Shown here piece after piece: positions 42,235 to 51,087 of a stretch of 64,000 nucleotides of DNA (its first letter is position 1; each line of letters opens with the position of its first letter). This DNA comes from Opitutaceae bacterium. Lineage in GTDB: Bacteria; Verrucomicrobiota; Verrucomicrobiia; Opitutales; Opitutaceae. The stretch is taken from positions 104,139-168,138 of the forward strand of contig JAUYAK010000095.1 of the NCBI GenBank assembly GCA_030693515.1. Reading direction: 5' to 3'. The notes beneath the pieces are model-generated. The model was not told where the DNA came from and ran no database searches. It saw nothing but the letters and a program-made list of their open reading frames with translations. The translations under genes were made by a program, and so were the position numbers.

Positions 42235-45200
42235 GATCAGATCACGGACGCTCTTGGGCATCACCCGCTCTCAGGCTAAGATGCTGGAATTCTCGGTGCC
42301 GGAGCAGCACCGCCTCGCCACTCAACGCAATCCCGCCGACCTTTTCCCCCTCACGATCGCCATGGTCGGGGACCTCGCCGCCGCCATAAACGGCGACCAA
42401 GACGCCACGGAACTGATTTCAGCCACGCGACAGGAGTTGCGCTTTGCCGCGTATTTTTTTGACGCCTATCTGAATGGCAACCCGGAGGCGGAGGCCCGCG
42501 AGCACCTCATGCTGATCGCTTCGGCGGCGTATTATCTTTGCGACCTGCCGGGCAGTTCAATGGTTCTCGCGCAACGCTGGTCGGGCGAGAAATCCGATGC
42601 GGCCACCGAGGGGCTGGACGAGGCCTTGGCTTGGTATCTGCTCGGCGGCAACAACGACATCCTGATCGGCGGCAACCATCGCCACGCCCAGCAGTTAAAC
42701 GCTGCCTGCCAGGCCTTCGCCCGGTTCTATCGTAAAGGCGACTCGCCAAAGCAAGTGCTGCAGCCACTCGAGGAAGTGCGCGACCGCGTCTACCTCGGAG
42801 GCACCGCGCGCCAACTGTTGCTCGCCGACTTGATTTTCGCCGTGGCGAAACGGCGGATCGAGATTTCGAGCCGCACGCTGCTCCCGCACTACACGGATAT
42901 CGCGCCGGCGGCCTGGGAGCCCACCCTGAGCAAGGCCACCTTCATGCGCGAACTTTGGCCGGCGCAGCGCCTCCTGGGCGAGCGGGGCATCTTCCGGGGT
43001 GGCTCCGGTGTCGTGCAGATGCCGACCAGCGCGGGGAAGACCCGAGCCACAGAAATCATGATTCGCGGGGCATTTCTGTCGAACCGCACAAAGATCGTCG
43101 TGGTCGTGGCGCCGTTCCGGGCGCTGTGTCACGAGATTCGGGCGGGGCTCCTGATCGCGCTTCGCGGCGACGGCATCCAAGTCGACGAGATTTCAGATGT
43201 GCCCCAAAACGACTTTGCCCTCGACGAAGAGGAGAAGAAACAGCGGGTCCTCATCGTGACTCCGGAAAAACTACTCTACCTCCTGCGCCAGGAAGAGGAC
43301 TTGGCGCAGCAAATCGGGCTTCTTATCTACGACGAAGGCCATCAATTCGACGCTGGGTTTCGGGGCGTGACCTACGAACTCCTGCTCACGTCCTTGAAGC
43401 CCGTGGTGCCGGCGAACTGTCAGGTAGTGCTCATTTCCGCCGTCATCAGTAATGCCGAAGCGATCAACGAATGGCTGAACGGGGAAAAAGGCCTGATCGT
43501 CTCCGGGGCGGATCTTCTGCCCAGCCTACGCAGCGTGGCCTTCGCCAGCTGGGTGGATGGTTTGGGCGAACTGCGCTACACGGCCCAATCGGACTCCGGC
43601 CGGCATCAATTCTATGTGCCCCGCGTGCTGAGCAGCACGCTGTTGAGCAAACTTACCAAGCGCGAAACAACACCTCGCTACTTCCCGACGCGCGGTGACG
43701 GACAATCGATCGCGCTGTTTCTCGGACTGAAACTCGTGCCGCAAGGCTCCGTCGCGGTCTTCTGCGGAGTGAAATCTTCCGTCAAAACAGCCTGCGAAAC
43801 GCTGGCCGAGGCTTACGCACGTGGCCTCGACCTGCCAACGCCACGGGAGGAATCCGACGCAGAGGAGGTAGCGAGATTGGCCACCCTTGTGCGAAGGCAT
43901 CTAGGTGACGATGGGCCGCTCGCCCGGTGCGCCGACCTTGGCGTCTTCACGCATCATGGTAGCACCCCGACCGGCATCCGGCTTGCCGTAGAGCACGCCA
44001 TGAAGAATTCGCTCATCAAGATGGTGATTTGCACCTCGACTCTGGCCCAAGGAGTCAATCTTCCGCTACGCTATCTCCTGATCACGGGCGTTTACCAAGG
44101 GCGGGAGCGGATGAAGGTGCGGGATTTCCAGAACCTGATCGGGCGGGCCGGACGTTCGGGGATGCACACCGAAGGCAGCGTGATCTTTGCCGATCCGCAG
44201 ATGTTCGACGGCCGCGGGACGGACGAGGACTGGCGGTGGCAGCAAGCGCAGGAACTGCTCGATCCGATGAATTCCGAGGATTGTGCTAGCCACCTGCTGA
44301 CGATCTTCAACCCCATCTACAACGACCAGGCGACCGACTCGGAAGAATTTTCTGTCCGCAAGTTCGTGCGGAATTATTTCGATGCCAAAGGTGGGTTTGC
44401 CGTGATCCTCGCCCACTGGGAAAAGAAGCTGGCTGGTCGCGGTTATTCCGCAGGCCATCTACGAACGCAGCTGCGGGGCCGCGCGAAAATCATCGATGCG
44501 CTTGAGAGTTTCCTCATGGCGGCGTCATCCGAGGAATTGGTGAGTCTTGACGCCAAAGCCGCGACGCAACTGGCGCGCGGAACCCTGGCCCACCACCTCG
44601 CCGAACCCGAGGACAAGAAGGAACTGGAGACCCTATTCCAGACGATTGCGAAGCATGTGCTGGAACAGGTCCCTGAGGCCAAGGTGCGCCGGGCTTATTC
44701 CCGGAGCCTTTTCGGCGTCCGCGACTCGGTGGCGATTCACCAGTGGGTCACAAAGCACACGGATGAGTTCGACAAGCTGGAGTCGGACGACGAGCTGTTG
44801 GCGTTTCTCTGGCCCATGCTGCTACGCGGAATCAATCATCCGACGTTTCTGAAATGCAGCAAACCGGAAGTGCTGCCCGAGCTTGCGGCTCGTTGGATGA
44901 ACGAAGAAAGCCCGGCCACCCTGCTGGAATTTGCGACGAAATCCGGGCTGAAAATTGGATTGGGGGAGAGACCGCGCCGGCCGGATTTCGATCACATGGT
45001 GGACCTCTGTGAGAACGCCTTCGCCTACGAAGGGGTGCTGGTGCTGACCGCCGTTATCGAATCATTGGATTCCAACGGACTCAAAGAAGCGCCGATTACG
45101 GAGCGAATTCTGCATCTCCAAAAAAGGATCAAGTATGGGCTCAAGACGGCGACGGCCATTGCGCTGCACGAAATGGGCTTCTCCGACCGCACCATCGCGA

Positions 45201-45364
45201 GCGACATCGCGACAATCCTCGTGAGGGATACCTCCAGCCGGAAACGGATTCGCCAGCTGCTACGATTCCGCGCGAATGAAGTCGAGGCGTTGCTCGCTCA
45301 GTTCCCATCCTACTATTCCTTCGTTTGGACTACGGTGGTTCGTGGGCGCCGGCTGACGACGTAA
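42224..45364 (+). CDS. hamB: Hachiman HamB superfamily 2 helicase
   Basis: This protein of about 1,046 residues starts at the ATG at 42,224; a GTG at 42,215 is also in frame. Helicase motifs are Walker A M-P-T-S-A-G-K-T-R at about 266-274, the DEAH-like I-Y-D-E-G-H-Q at about 369-375, and motif III L-I-S-A-V. The second RecA domain has S-T-L-A-Q-G-V-N-L-P-L-R and Q-N-L-I-G-R-A-G-R-S-G at about 636-646. A long helical C-terminal region (about 700-1,046) ends in a basic tail. Organisation, size and the neighbouring HamA identify it as HamB. Confidence 0.88.
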   Translation: MKPEIRSRTLLGITRSQAKMLEFSVPEQHRLATQRNPADLFPLTIAMVGDLAAAINGDQDATELISATRQELRFAAYFFDAYLNGNPEAEAREHLMLIASAAYYLCDLPGSSMVLAQRWSGEKSDAATEGLDEALAWYLLGGNNDILIGGNHRHAQQLNAACQAFARFYRKGDSPKQVLQPLEEVRDRVYLGGTARQLLLADLIFAVAKRRIEISSRTLLPHYTDIAPAAWEPTLSKATFMRELWPAQRLLGERGIFRGGSGVVQMPTSAGKTRATEIMIRGAFLSNRTKIVVVVAPFRALCHEIRAGLLIALRGDGIQVDEISDVPQNDFALDEEEKKQRVLIVTPEKLLYLLRQEEDLAQQIGLLIYDEGHQFDAGFRGVTYELLLTSLKPVVPANCQVVLISAVISNAEAINEWLNGEKGLIVSGADLLPSLRSVAFASWVDGLGELRYTAQSDSGRHQFYVPRVLSSTLLSKLTKRETTPRYFPTRGDGQSIALFLGLKLVPQGSVAVFCGVKSSVKTACETLAEAYARGLDLPTPREESDAEEVARLATLVRRHLGDDGPLARCADLGVFTHHGSTPTGIRLAVEHAMKNSLIKMVICTSTLAQGVNLPLRYLLITGVYQGRERMKVRDFQNLIGRAGRSGMHTEGSVIFADPQMFDGRGTDEDWRWQQAQELLDPMNSEDCASHLLTIFNPIYNDQATDSEEFSVRKFVRNYFDAKGGFAVILAHWEKKLAGRGYSAGHLRTQLRGRAKIIDALESFLMAASSEELVSLDAKAATQLARGTLAHHLAEPEDKKELETLFQTIAKHVLEQVPEAKVRRAYSRSLFGVRDSVAIHQWVTKHTDEFDKLESDDELLAFLWPMLLRGINHPTFLKCSKPEVLPELAARWMNEESPATLLEFATKSGLKIGLGERPRRPDFDHMVDLCENAFAYEGVLVLTAVIESLDSNGLKEAPITERILHLQKRIKYGLKTATAIALHEMGFSDRTIASDIATILVRDTSSRKRIRQLLRFRANEVEALLAQFPSYYSFVWTTVVRGRRLTT

Positions 45365-45570
45365 CGCATATTCGCGACCAGAGATGAAAGTGAGTCTGCA
45401 AATGTCAGCGAAGCCCTCAAGGCAGGGGCGCAGCCCATACGAAATTACTATCCGTAAATGATGGGCAACGGGCGCGGTCTACCGCCAGTTCGCTTCGTAA
45501 CCCCCATGTTATCTGATCGCACAGTTCCTTGGCCATGAGCCAAGAGCACCTCAACGATGAGATCACAAAT

Positions 45571-47790
45571 TCAGCATCCCCGCCGCGCCTTAAATCGAAA
45601 AACAAATCGCCCGCGCTTGTGATCAAACACGAGCCACGCCGGAAACGCACCGTGTCGGCCGACGAAGCCTTCGAATGGCCCGCCACCCTTCGATCCGCCG
45701 AGCAGAATCCGTGCGTAGTCGCCGGCACTCATCGGACGTTGTGCGATGATCTTTGGGCACCGCACCCCGGCGAGCCGGCTCTTCGCTGGGAAAATCCACC
45801 CGCTCGCATCCTCCCCCACCGCGCGTCCGGTGTCCGAGCAAACCGCGAATCGCGGTGCCCTGGTTTCCACCAAGCTGGACTTGATGTCCTTCAATCGCTC
45901 GACCAAGTGGCGCAGGAAATCCTCTTTCCGCACGGGCTCGCGTGCCCGCTCCACAAGTTCCAATTGTCGCTCCCAAGCGGCGGTCTCGTTTGGATCGGCA
46001 AATACGGCTGCAGCGGAAGCGGAGAGCAACGCACACAAGAGCGCCCCTCGACGCGTAGTCACAAACCGCGCGCCGACGGTTCCGCGCTCGATCAGCCCCG
46101 CTTGCTCAAGTCCCTCCATCGTTTGCGCCCGTGTTGCGCTCGTGCCGAGCCGCAGTTCCGCCATTTTTTGCAGGAGCAGGTCGTCGTTCAGATAGTGCGG
46201 CGGCGACGTGTAGCCGGGCTCGATTTTCAAAGTCAGCATTCGCGCGAATGGTCCGGCCGGCGGCACTGATTTTTCCGCCAGACGCCGGACCAGCGGAAGA
46301 CCGATCCCGGTCGTATTCATCATGGCGTCCTCGTAAGCGAGCCAACCGGGTGATTCCATTTCCTCCGTCTCCAGCACCGCACGCCACACGCCCCCGGCAC
46401 CATCATCCCGCGAAAAAAGCCGCTTCACATACGCGACCCGCGCCGCCGGCAACCACGCGAGGAGGAAGCGGGTCGCGATCAATTCCCAGAGCATCCTTTC
46501 GGGACGCACCCGATCCGGTGTCTCACCGACCAGCGCCGGAATCACGCCGGTCGGCACAATGGCGTGATGATCGGTCACGCCGACATCGTTGAAGTGTGCG
46601 CCGCTCGGCTCAAGTGCAGCGGGTAGTTCGGCCAGCCTCGGCCAAGCCCCTTGCGCCCAATCAGACCACAGCGAACTGTAACGCTCGGTAATTTCCGAAC
46701 GCATCGTGACCGGGAGCGCGGCACTGTCGGTGCGCGGGTAACTGATGGCGTGGTCGCGTTCGTAAAGCCGCTGTGCGATTTCGAGCGTGTAGGCCGCCGA
46801 CCAACCCGCGAGGCGGTGAGCGCTTCGCTGCAAATCCAGCAGATCAAAAAGAGGCGGCGGCGACTGCGTGCCGATCTCGCGCGCATCGGCGACTGCCCAT
46901 TCGCGTTCCGATTCGAGCAACAGCACGCGCCGGATTTCACGGGCTTCGTCCACGTGCCGAAAATGTGTTGCCGTGTGGCCGAATCGAAATTCCGCCGGCG
47001 CGACCAACCACGCGCGAACACGTCCTGCCGTTGGATCGCCGAATTCTGTTTCCATGTGCCAGAACGGCTCGGATTGGAAATTAGCGATCTCCAGACAACG
47101 CCGTTCGATGAGTGCGAGCACCGGAGTCTGCACGCGTCCGATCGGCCAGGTTGAGCGACGACCGACCGGGCTCGCTTCGCCGTCTGGAGACGGCAGCGCG
47201 AGCGTCACCATGCGCGTGCCATTGATGCCCCAAATCCAATCCGCCTCGGCCCGTGCATACGCGGCCGCGCGCAAACGGGCGTAGTGCCGCGACGGACGCC
47301 GCGCCAGCCACGCGCGGCGCAGGCCGTCGGGCGTCGTGTCCGCGACCCACAACCGCGTAACCTTCGCGTCATCGCAGTCGCGTCCGCACCAAGCCATGAT
47401 TTCGGCGAAGATGAGTTCCCCTTCCCTTCCGGCATCGCACGCATTGACGATCTCTTCCGCGCGCGAGGCCAAGTCGGAAATCCGGCGGAGCCACCGATCT
47501 TTGCCGGCAACACATCGCCGCTCAAAGCGCCCCGCCGGCGGAGTCAGTGGCAAATCTTCCCAGCGAAATTGCGCCCACGCCGGATTCTGAGTCTCCGGTG
47601 GCGAAATTTCCAGCAAGTGGCCCGCGGCCCATGCGACCGCGAGCAAAGTGCCGTCGGACGCGTGCCCAACGATCGCATTTTCGCATTCCCGGACGTCGCC
47701 CGGACAGAGCAACGTCCGCGCGAGGGCACGCCCTTGACTGGGCTTTTCCGCCACCACGAGCCGCCGCGAAACTGAACCTTCCCGAACCAC
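45571..47790 (-). CDS. topB: DNA topoisomerase III of the conjugative element
   Basis: This 739-residue type IA topoisomerase has the Toprim start L-V-V-A-E-K-P-S-Q at 11-19, the acidic motif D-A-G-R-E-G-E at 118-124 and the active-site Tyr in S-Y-P-R-T-D-S (Y350). Cys-containing zinc fingers are absent from the C-terminus. Plasmid topoisomerase III (TraE of RP4-type elements) supports decatenation and transfer. The start is GTG at 47,790, with G-A-G-G about 9 nt upstream, 11 bp after the small gene at 47,802. It is transcribed with that gene from the motif promoter at 48,014. Confidence 0.88.
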   Translation of the reverse strand: MVREGSVSRRLVVAEKPSQGRALARTLLCPGDVRECENAIVGHASDGTLLAVAWAAGHLLEISPPETQNPAWAQFRWEDLPLTPPAGRFERRCVAGKDRWLRRISDLASRAEEIVNACDAGREGELIFAEIMAWCGRDCDDAKVTRLWVADTTPDGLRRAWLARRPSRHYARLRAAAYARAEADWIWGINGTRMVTLALPSPDGEASPVGRRSTWPIGRVQTPVLALIERRCLEIANFQSEPFWHMETEFGDPTAGRVRAWLVAPAEFRFGHTATHFRHVDEAREIRRVLLLESEREWAVADAREIGTQSPPPLFDLLDLQRSAHRLAGWSAAYTLEIAQRLYERDHAISYPRTDSAALPVTMRSEITERYSSLWSDWAQGAWPRLAELPAALEPSGAHFNDVGVTDHHAIVPTGVIPALVGETPDRVRPERMLWELIATRFLLAWLPAARVAYVKRLFSRDDGAGGVWRAVLETEEMESPGWLAYEDAMMNTTGIGLPLVRRLAEKSVPPAGPFARMLTLKIEPGYTSPPHYLNDDLLLQKMAELRLGTSATRAQTMEGLEQAGLIERGTVGARFVTTRRGALLCALLSASAAAVFADPNETAAWERQLELVERAREPVRKEDFLRHLVERLKDIKSSLVETRAPRFAVCSDTGRAVGEDASGWIFPAKSRLAGVRCPKIIAQRPMSAGDYARILLGGSKGGGPFEGFVGRHGAFPAWLVFDHKRGRFVFRFKARRGC

Positions 47791-47801
47791 ACGCGGCGCC
47801 T

Positions 47802-48008
47802 CTACGACCGCGGACTCGCCGGCTCGATTTTGCGCCGGTAGAATTTTCGCACGTAGTCCCCATCGACGCGGCGCGAAACCAATTCCTGCACCTCCGCTTC
47901 GATGTCATGCACCATCGCCGCCACGACCCACGGCGGCTGCGGCCAGTTGTCCGTCGCGCGCAGCCGCACCTCGATCAATCCTTCCAAGCTCGGTTTCGTT
48001 TTTCGCAC
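47802..48008 (-). CDS. Small hypothetical protein upstream of topB
   Basis: This 68-residue protein starts with GTG at 48,008, placed by the motif promoter that ends 7 nt upstream. It begins M-R-K-T-K-P-S-L-E-G-L-I-E-V-R. It has two Trp residues in a Pro-rich middle (N-W-P-Q-P-P-W) and a basic C-terminus (K-F-Y-R-R-K). The family is not recognised. A longer frame opens upstream of the promoter but would cross it. It probably travels with topB. Confidence 0.55.
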   Translation of the reverse strand: MRKTKPSLEGLIEVRLRATDNWPQPPWVVAAMVHDIEAEVQELVSRRVDGDYVRKFYRRKIEPASPRS

Positions 48009-48013
48009 AGTGA

Positions 48014-48025
48014 AGACAGTAGCAA
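48014..48025 (-). promoter_or_regulatory. Extended -10 motif, topB operon
   Basis: On the minus strand this reads TTGCTACTGTCT. The TACTGT hexamer ends 7 nt before the GTG at 48,008. It is divergent from the copy at 48,062. Confidence 0.6.
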
Positions 48026-48061
48026 GCGCCGCACGCGAACGCCGGCCTGCTGAGCGCTGAC

Positions 48062-48074
48062 TTGCTATGATCGG
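48062..48074 (+). promoter_or_regulatory. Extended -10 motif before the 48,078 gene
   Basis: TTGCTATGATCGG has the TATGAT hexamer (48,066-48,071) 6 nt before the GTG at 48,078. Confidence 0.7.
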
Positions 48075-48077
48075 ACT

Positions 48078-48647
48078 GTGTCTGCTTCCGACCATTACAC
48101 CGCAGCTCTCGCTCGCTGGTTTGCTCAAGGCGTGAGTTCCGAGACGAATCCCGTGCTCCAATTTGCCTTCGCTACGTTTCTTCAACCACTCGGCATCGAG
48201 GCGGCTGCTCTCGAAGCGGAGCCGTTCAGCGGCCTCGAATCGGCCACGGGAAGCTGGTGGCTGAATCAGCCGCGCTGGAATGCCGACAAGGTGGATCGCG
48301 CCGGACCGTTCTCGGGCGACTTCGGCGGGCTATTGGAATTTCACGCTTCGTTCCGCGTCACCGTAGCGCCGTCGGGCTGGATGGGCATCGCGCCCACGCT
48401 ACAAGCGGAAAACGATCTCGCCGCCCAGGCCTACTGGGCATCGAGCGACCACGGCTGGATCGCCGCGCGGCACAGCTTCGAGGCGGCCCGGCACACGGAG
48501 GTTTTTCTCTATGCTGCCGCCGCCCTGCTGCTCGACGACGCATTAGCGGCACAGCTCTACTGCCTTGGCGACCACGCGGCATTCTGCGCGCGCATTCTGC
48601 AACGCCTCGCGATCACGCCATCGCTCGCGCCAAGTTCGGTCCAGTAG
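48078..48647 (+). CDS. Hypothetical ICE protein
   Basis: This is an unrecognised 189-residue protein starting with GTG right after a motif promoter. It is soluble, rich in Ala and aromatic residues, with several Trp in the middle (for example S-W-W-L-N-Q-P-R-W) and a helical hydrophobic C-terminal stretch (F-L-Y-A-A-A-A-L-L-L-D-D-A-L) that looks buried rather than membrane-spanning. It converges on the gene ending at 48,674. Its function is unknown. Confidence 0.6.
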   Translation: MSASDHYTAALARWFAQGVSSETNPVLQFAFATFLQPLGIEAAALEAEPFSGLESATGSWWLNQPRWNADKVDRAGPFSGDFGGLLEFHASFRVTVAPSGWMGIAPTLQAENDLAAQAYWASSDHGWIAARHSFEAARHTEVFLYAAAALLLDDALAAQLYCLGDHAAFCARILQRLAITPSLAPSSVQ

Positions 48648-48673
48648 GATTACCGGCAATCGCTGTTCGCGTT

Positions 48674-49594
48674 TCACGCCGCCGTCTCGCGGACGGCCAC
48701 ACGCGCAATCGTCGTCCGATAGAACCAGTAGAGTTCAGGCAACAGTTCATGCCACGCACATCGCTCGGCAGCCTCCAGGTAGGAGCTTTCGAGCCGTGCT
48801 CGATCCCACGGGGACTCGTGCCACCACTCCGCCAACCAAGCCGGATGGGTATGGACGACGCGGAGCAATTCCTCTTCGCGATCTGGCAACAACTGGTCCC
48901 GCAACGCATGAAACGCCCAGGCTGGGGTGCGAAATCCCGCCAACAAAGCCCGCTCTTCCGAAGATCGCTCCGACTGACACGCCCAGCTCAACACGCGGAA
49001 TTGATACTCCTCATCTTGGCGGAGTACTTCGGCGAGTCGGCCGTTGATCTGAATCCCACTATGGCTCGTCAGATACCAATGCGCCATCGCCGGCGACTCG
49101 CTCCAGCGCATTTCAGATTGGCGTCTCAATTCTACGGCCAAGGTCGGTCTCTCGTTCTCTGGAGCCAGACGCACTCTGCGGTCAGGCACTTCGCCGAGGA
49201 GATTTAGGTAGTCGGTATCCGAATGGAGCGCCGTGCGCGCGGCGATGCGGCGGTCCACCAGCAAGCGTTCGACCGATCTCGGATGACCGAGCAGCCGGGG
49301 TTCGATGATCTTCGCCAGACCGGCGTAGTTCTCCAACAGGATCGAGCACGCCGCGTCCGGATCGGCCAAAAGCAGTTCTCGTTCTATTTTCGTGAGCACC
49401 CCGGCTAATAAGAATTCCGCCGCGAGCGCCGGGTGCCAAGCGAGGCGACAGATCAGCGCGTAAGCCGCGTCGCCACCCGCCTCGCGACGGTCGAGGATCG
49501 ATTTTCGCAGCCGATCCTCCAGCCGTTCGTGCGCGCAACTGTTCAGAATCGTCTGCGGGAAAGCGATGATCGCCGGTCTCAAGTCGTGGTTCAT
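48674..49594 (-). CDS. Hypothetical ICE protein, paralogue of the gene at 9,926
   Basis: This 306-residue protein shares with the 9,926 product the segment H-T-H-P-A-W-L (there E-T-H-P-A-W-L), a preceding D-R-E run and similar helix-ending His-Pro pairs. All-helical content suggests an alpha-solenoid. It has no signal peptide. It lies 30 bp after the start-proximal gene of a two-gene minus-strand operon driven by the motif at 51,015. Keeping two divergent copies in one element suggests that each has its own partner. No function is known. Confidence 0.6.
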   Translation of the reverse strand: MNHDLRPAIIAFPQTILNSCAHERLEDRLRKSILDRREAGGDAAYALICRLAWHPALAAEFLLAGVLTKIERELLLADPDAACSILLENYAGLAKIIEPRLLGHPRSVERLLVDRRIAARTALHSDTDYLNLLGEVPDRRVRLAPENERPTLAVELRRQSEMRWSESPAMAHWYLTSHSGIQINGRLAEVLRQDEEYQFRVLSWACQSERSSEERALLAGFRTPAWAFHALRDQLLPDREEELLRVVHTHPAWLAEWWHESPWDRARLESSYLEAAERCAWHELLPELYWFYRTTIARVAVRETAA

Positions 49595-49624
49595 TGGGTT
49601 TGCGATTCTCTTGTGCCGCGGTGC

Positions 49625-51007
49625 TCAACCCATCGCCGGTTCGACGGCCAGGCCGGGCAACGCCTCGCCGAAAAACTCCATTTGCATCGTGCCGGCTTCG
49701 GGCAAGGGGCACGGCGCGGCGGACTCTTTCCATACTTCGGGATCGGACAGATACTCGCCGAGAAATCCGTCGGTAGCCGGATCATAGTTTTCGATCAGGC
49801 GGCGGAAAATATTTACGCGCCCGGCGAAACGTTCGGTCTCCTGGCCGAGCTCGGCTTCCGCCCAATCTCGCGCCATCGCGCGAATCTGGCCAAAGAGCGA
49901 AGGCGGCCGGGCGTCGGGTTCCACTTCCCGTCCGGTCACCAGCGCGAGGTAGGCATAGTCGGGGCGTTCGGTGCTGGCCAGTTCGCCCTCGCTCAGCGCG
50001 CGTGCGTTCCAAAATTCTTCCGCCGCCACGGCGAGTTTCACGAGGACCACTCCGCCATGTTCGCGGGCCGACAGTCGTTCCACCGCGGCCAGCTCCACTT
50101 CGGGACTGGGCACGCGCGACGGCGCCGGCGCGAACTCCGCGGCCGTCTCCAAAGCCGTCGCCAATTCGGGAAAGGTGTGACGAAGCTCCGCCGCCGCCGG
50201 GTCCCAGGCGCGCAACCGTTTTTCCATGACGGCATCCGGTTGCCCGCCGCGCACGAGATCACCGGCAAGCACCGCCAGCGAGCGAAGCTGCACCACCCGC
50301 GCCGCCGGCGAATCGGCCCGTTGGATCGGATGGCCCAGCACGCGTTCGAACAGGTCGTATTCCGCGCGCGCCCGGCCCACGCCGACGACCCGCGGCGCCA
50401 CGGTTTCACCGATCAGCGAAAGGGGCGACTCGTCGGGCTCAGCGTCATGGTCGGGCACCGCATCGGCCTGATGCCGCACCACCCGGCCGCCATCGTCGAT
50501 GTCGATGCCCACCGCACTTAACGCCTCGAAGCTCACGAAATGCGACCGCTCCGCTCGCTCCCGGCTCATGTCCTGCAACACCCAGCCGATGCGCTGCCGC
50601 ATATACGGCACGAGTCCGCCCTTGGCCGGCTCCCACCACGAGAGCGCGTGATAACTCGAGACCCGCTCCGCATCAGTGACGACGTTCTTGCTCCCATCGA
50701 TCGGTGCCACGAGGCGCAGCGCGATCTCCTCGCTCATCGCCGCCCAGCCACCGGGAAACGTGCCCGCCTCCCGCTGGAGCGCGACAAACCGCGAGCGCTC
50801 ATCACCGCGCCGATGCAGCATCTTCACCAGAAATCCCGCCCTGTCCTTCCCGAAGGCATCGAAGAGTGACTGCTTCAGCACCCGCGAGGCTGCTTCGCTC
50901 GACATGCCGGGTGCCGGTTCGATCCGTCGCTCCAGCAGGTCGCTGAAGATTCCCCATTCGGGTCGCAACGGGTCGTTGCACTGCCGCAGTTGTCCAAGTG
51001 TCGCCAC
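49625..51007 (-). CDS. Hypothetical ICE protein
   Basis: This is an unrecognised 460-residue soluble protein starting with GTG at 51,007, which the motif promoter places 8 nt after its hexamer. Codons further upstream in frame are part of the promoter. Mostly helical, it has a conserved-looking N-terminal half (F-P-G-G-W-A-A-M-S-E-E-I, then Y-H-A-L-S-W-W-E-P). A Pro/Val-rich linker sits near the middle and a Pro-rich end contains M-Q-M-E-F-F-G. It could be a replication or mobilisation accessory. No relaxase motifs (His triad, catalytic Tyr cluster) were found. Confidence 0.6.
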   Translation of the reverse strand: MATLGQLRQCNDPLRPEWGIFSDLLERRIEPAPGMSSEAASRVLKQSLFDAFGKDRAGFLVKMLHRRGDERSRFVALQREAGTFPGGWAAMSEEIALRLVAPIDGSKNVVTDAERVSSYHALSWWEPAKGGLVPYMRQRIGWVLQDMSRERAERSHFVSFEALSAVGIDIDDGGRVVRHQADAVPDHDAEPDESPLSLIGETVAPRVVGVGRARAEYDLFERVLGHPIQRADSPAARVVQLRSLAVLAGDLVRGGQPDAVMEKRLRAWDPAAAELRHTFPELATALETAAEFAPAPSRVPSPEVELAAVERLSAREHGGVVLVKLAVAAEEFWNARALSEGELASTERPDYAYLALVTGREVEPDARPPSLFGQIRAMARDWAEAELGQETERFAGRVNIFRRLIENYDPATDGFLGEYLSDPEVWKESAAPCPLPEAGTMQMEFFGEALPGLAVEPAMG

Positions 51008-51014
51008 ATCGGAC

Positions 51015-51025
51015 GAGAATAACAA
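51015..51025 (-). promoter_or_regulatory. Extended -10 motif variant, 49,625 operon
   Basis: On the minus strand this reads TTGTTATTCTC. The TATTCT hexamer ends 8 nt before the GTG at 51,007. It is divergent from the copy at 51,070. Confidence 0.5.
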
Positions 51026-51069
51026 CCCCTGCCGCCGAATCGGACCGAGGCCGCAACGTCCCTGGCCGG

Positions 51070-51081
51070 TTGCTACTATCT
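51070..51081 (+). promoter_or_regulatory. Extended -10 motif, surface-protein genes
   Basis: TTGCTACTATCT has the TACTAT hexamer (51,074-51,079) 8 nt before the GTG at 51,088. It fixes the start directly in front of a signal peptide. Confidence 0.75.
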
Positions 51082-51087
51082 ACGACG

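Noticed and set aside
49625..51007. Candidate relaxase
   Set aside because: No three-His metal motif or N-terminal Tyr was found in this or any other unidentified protein of the window.
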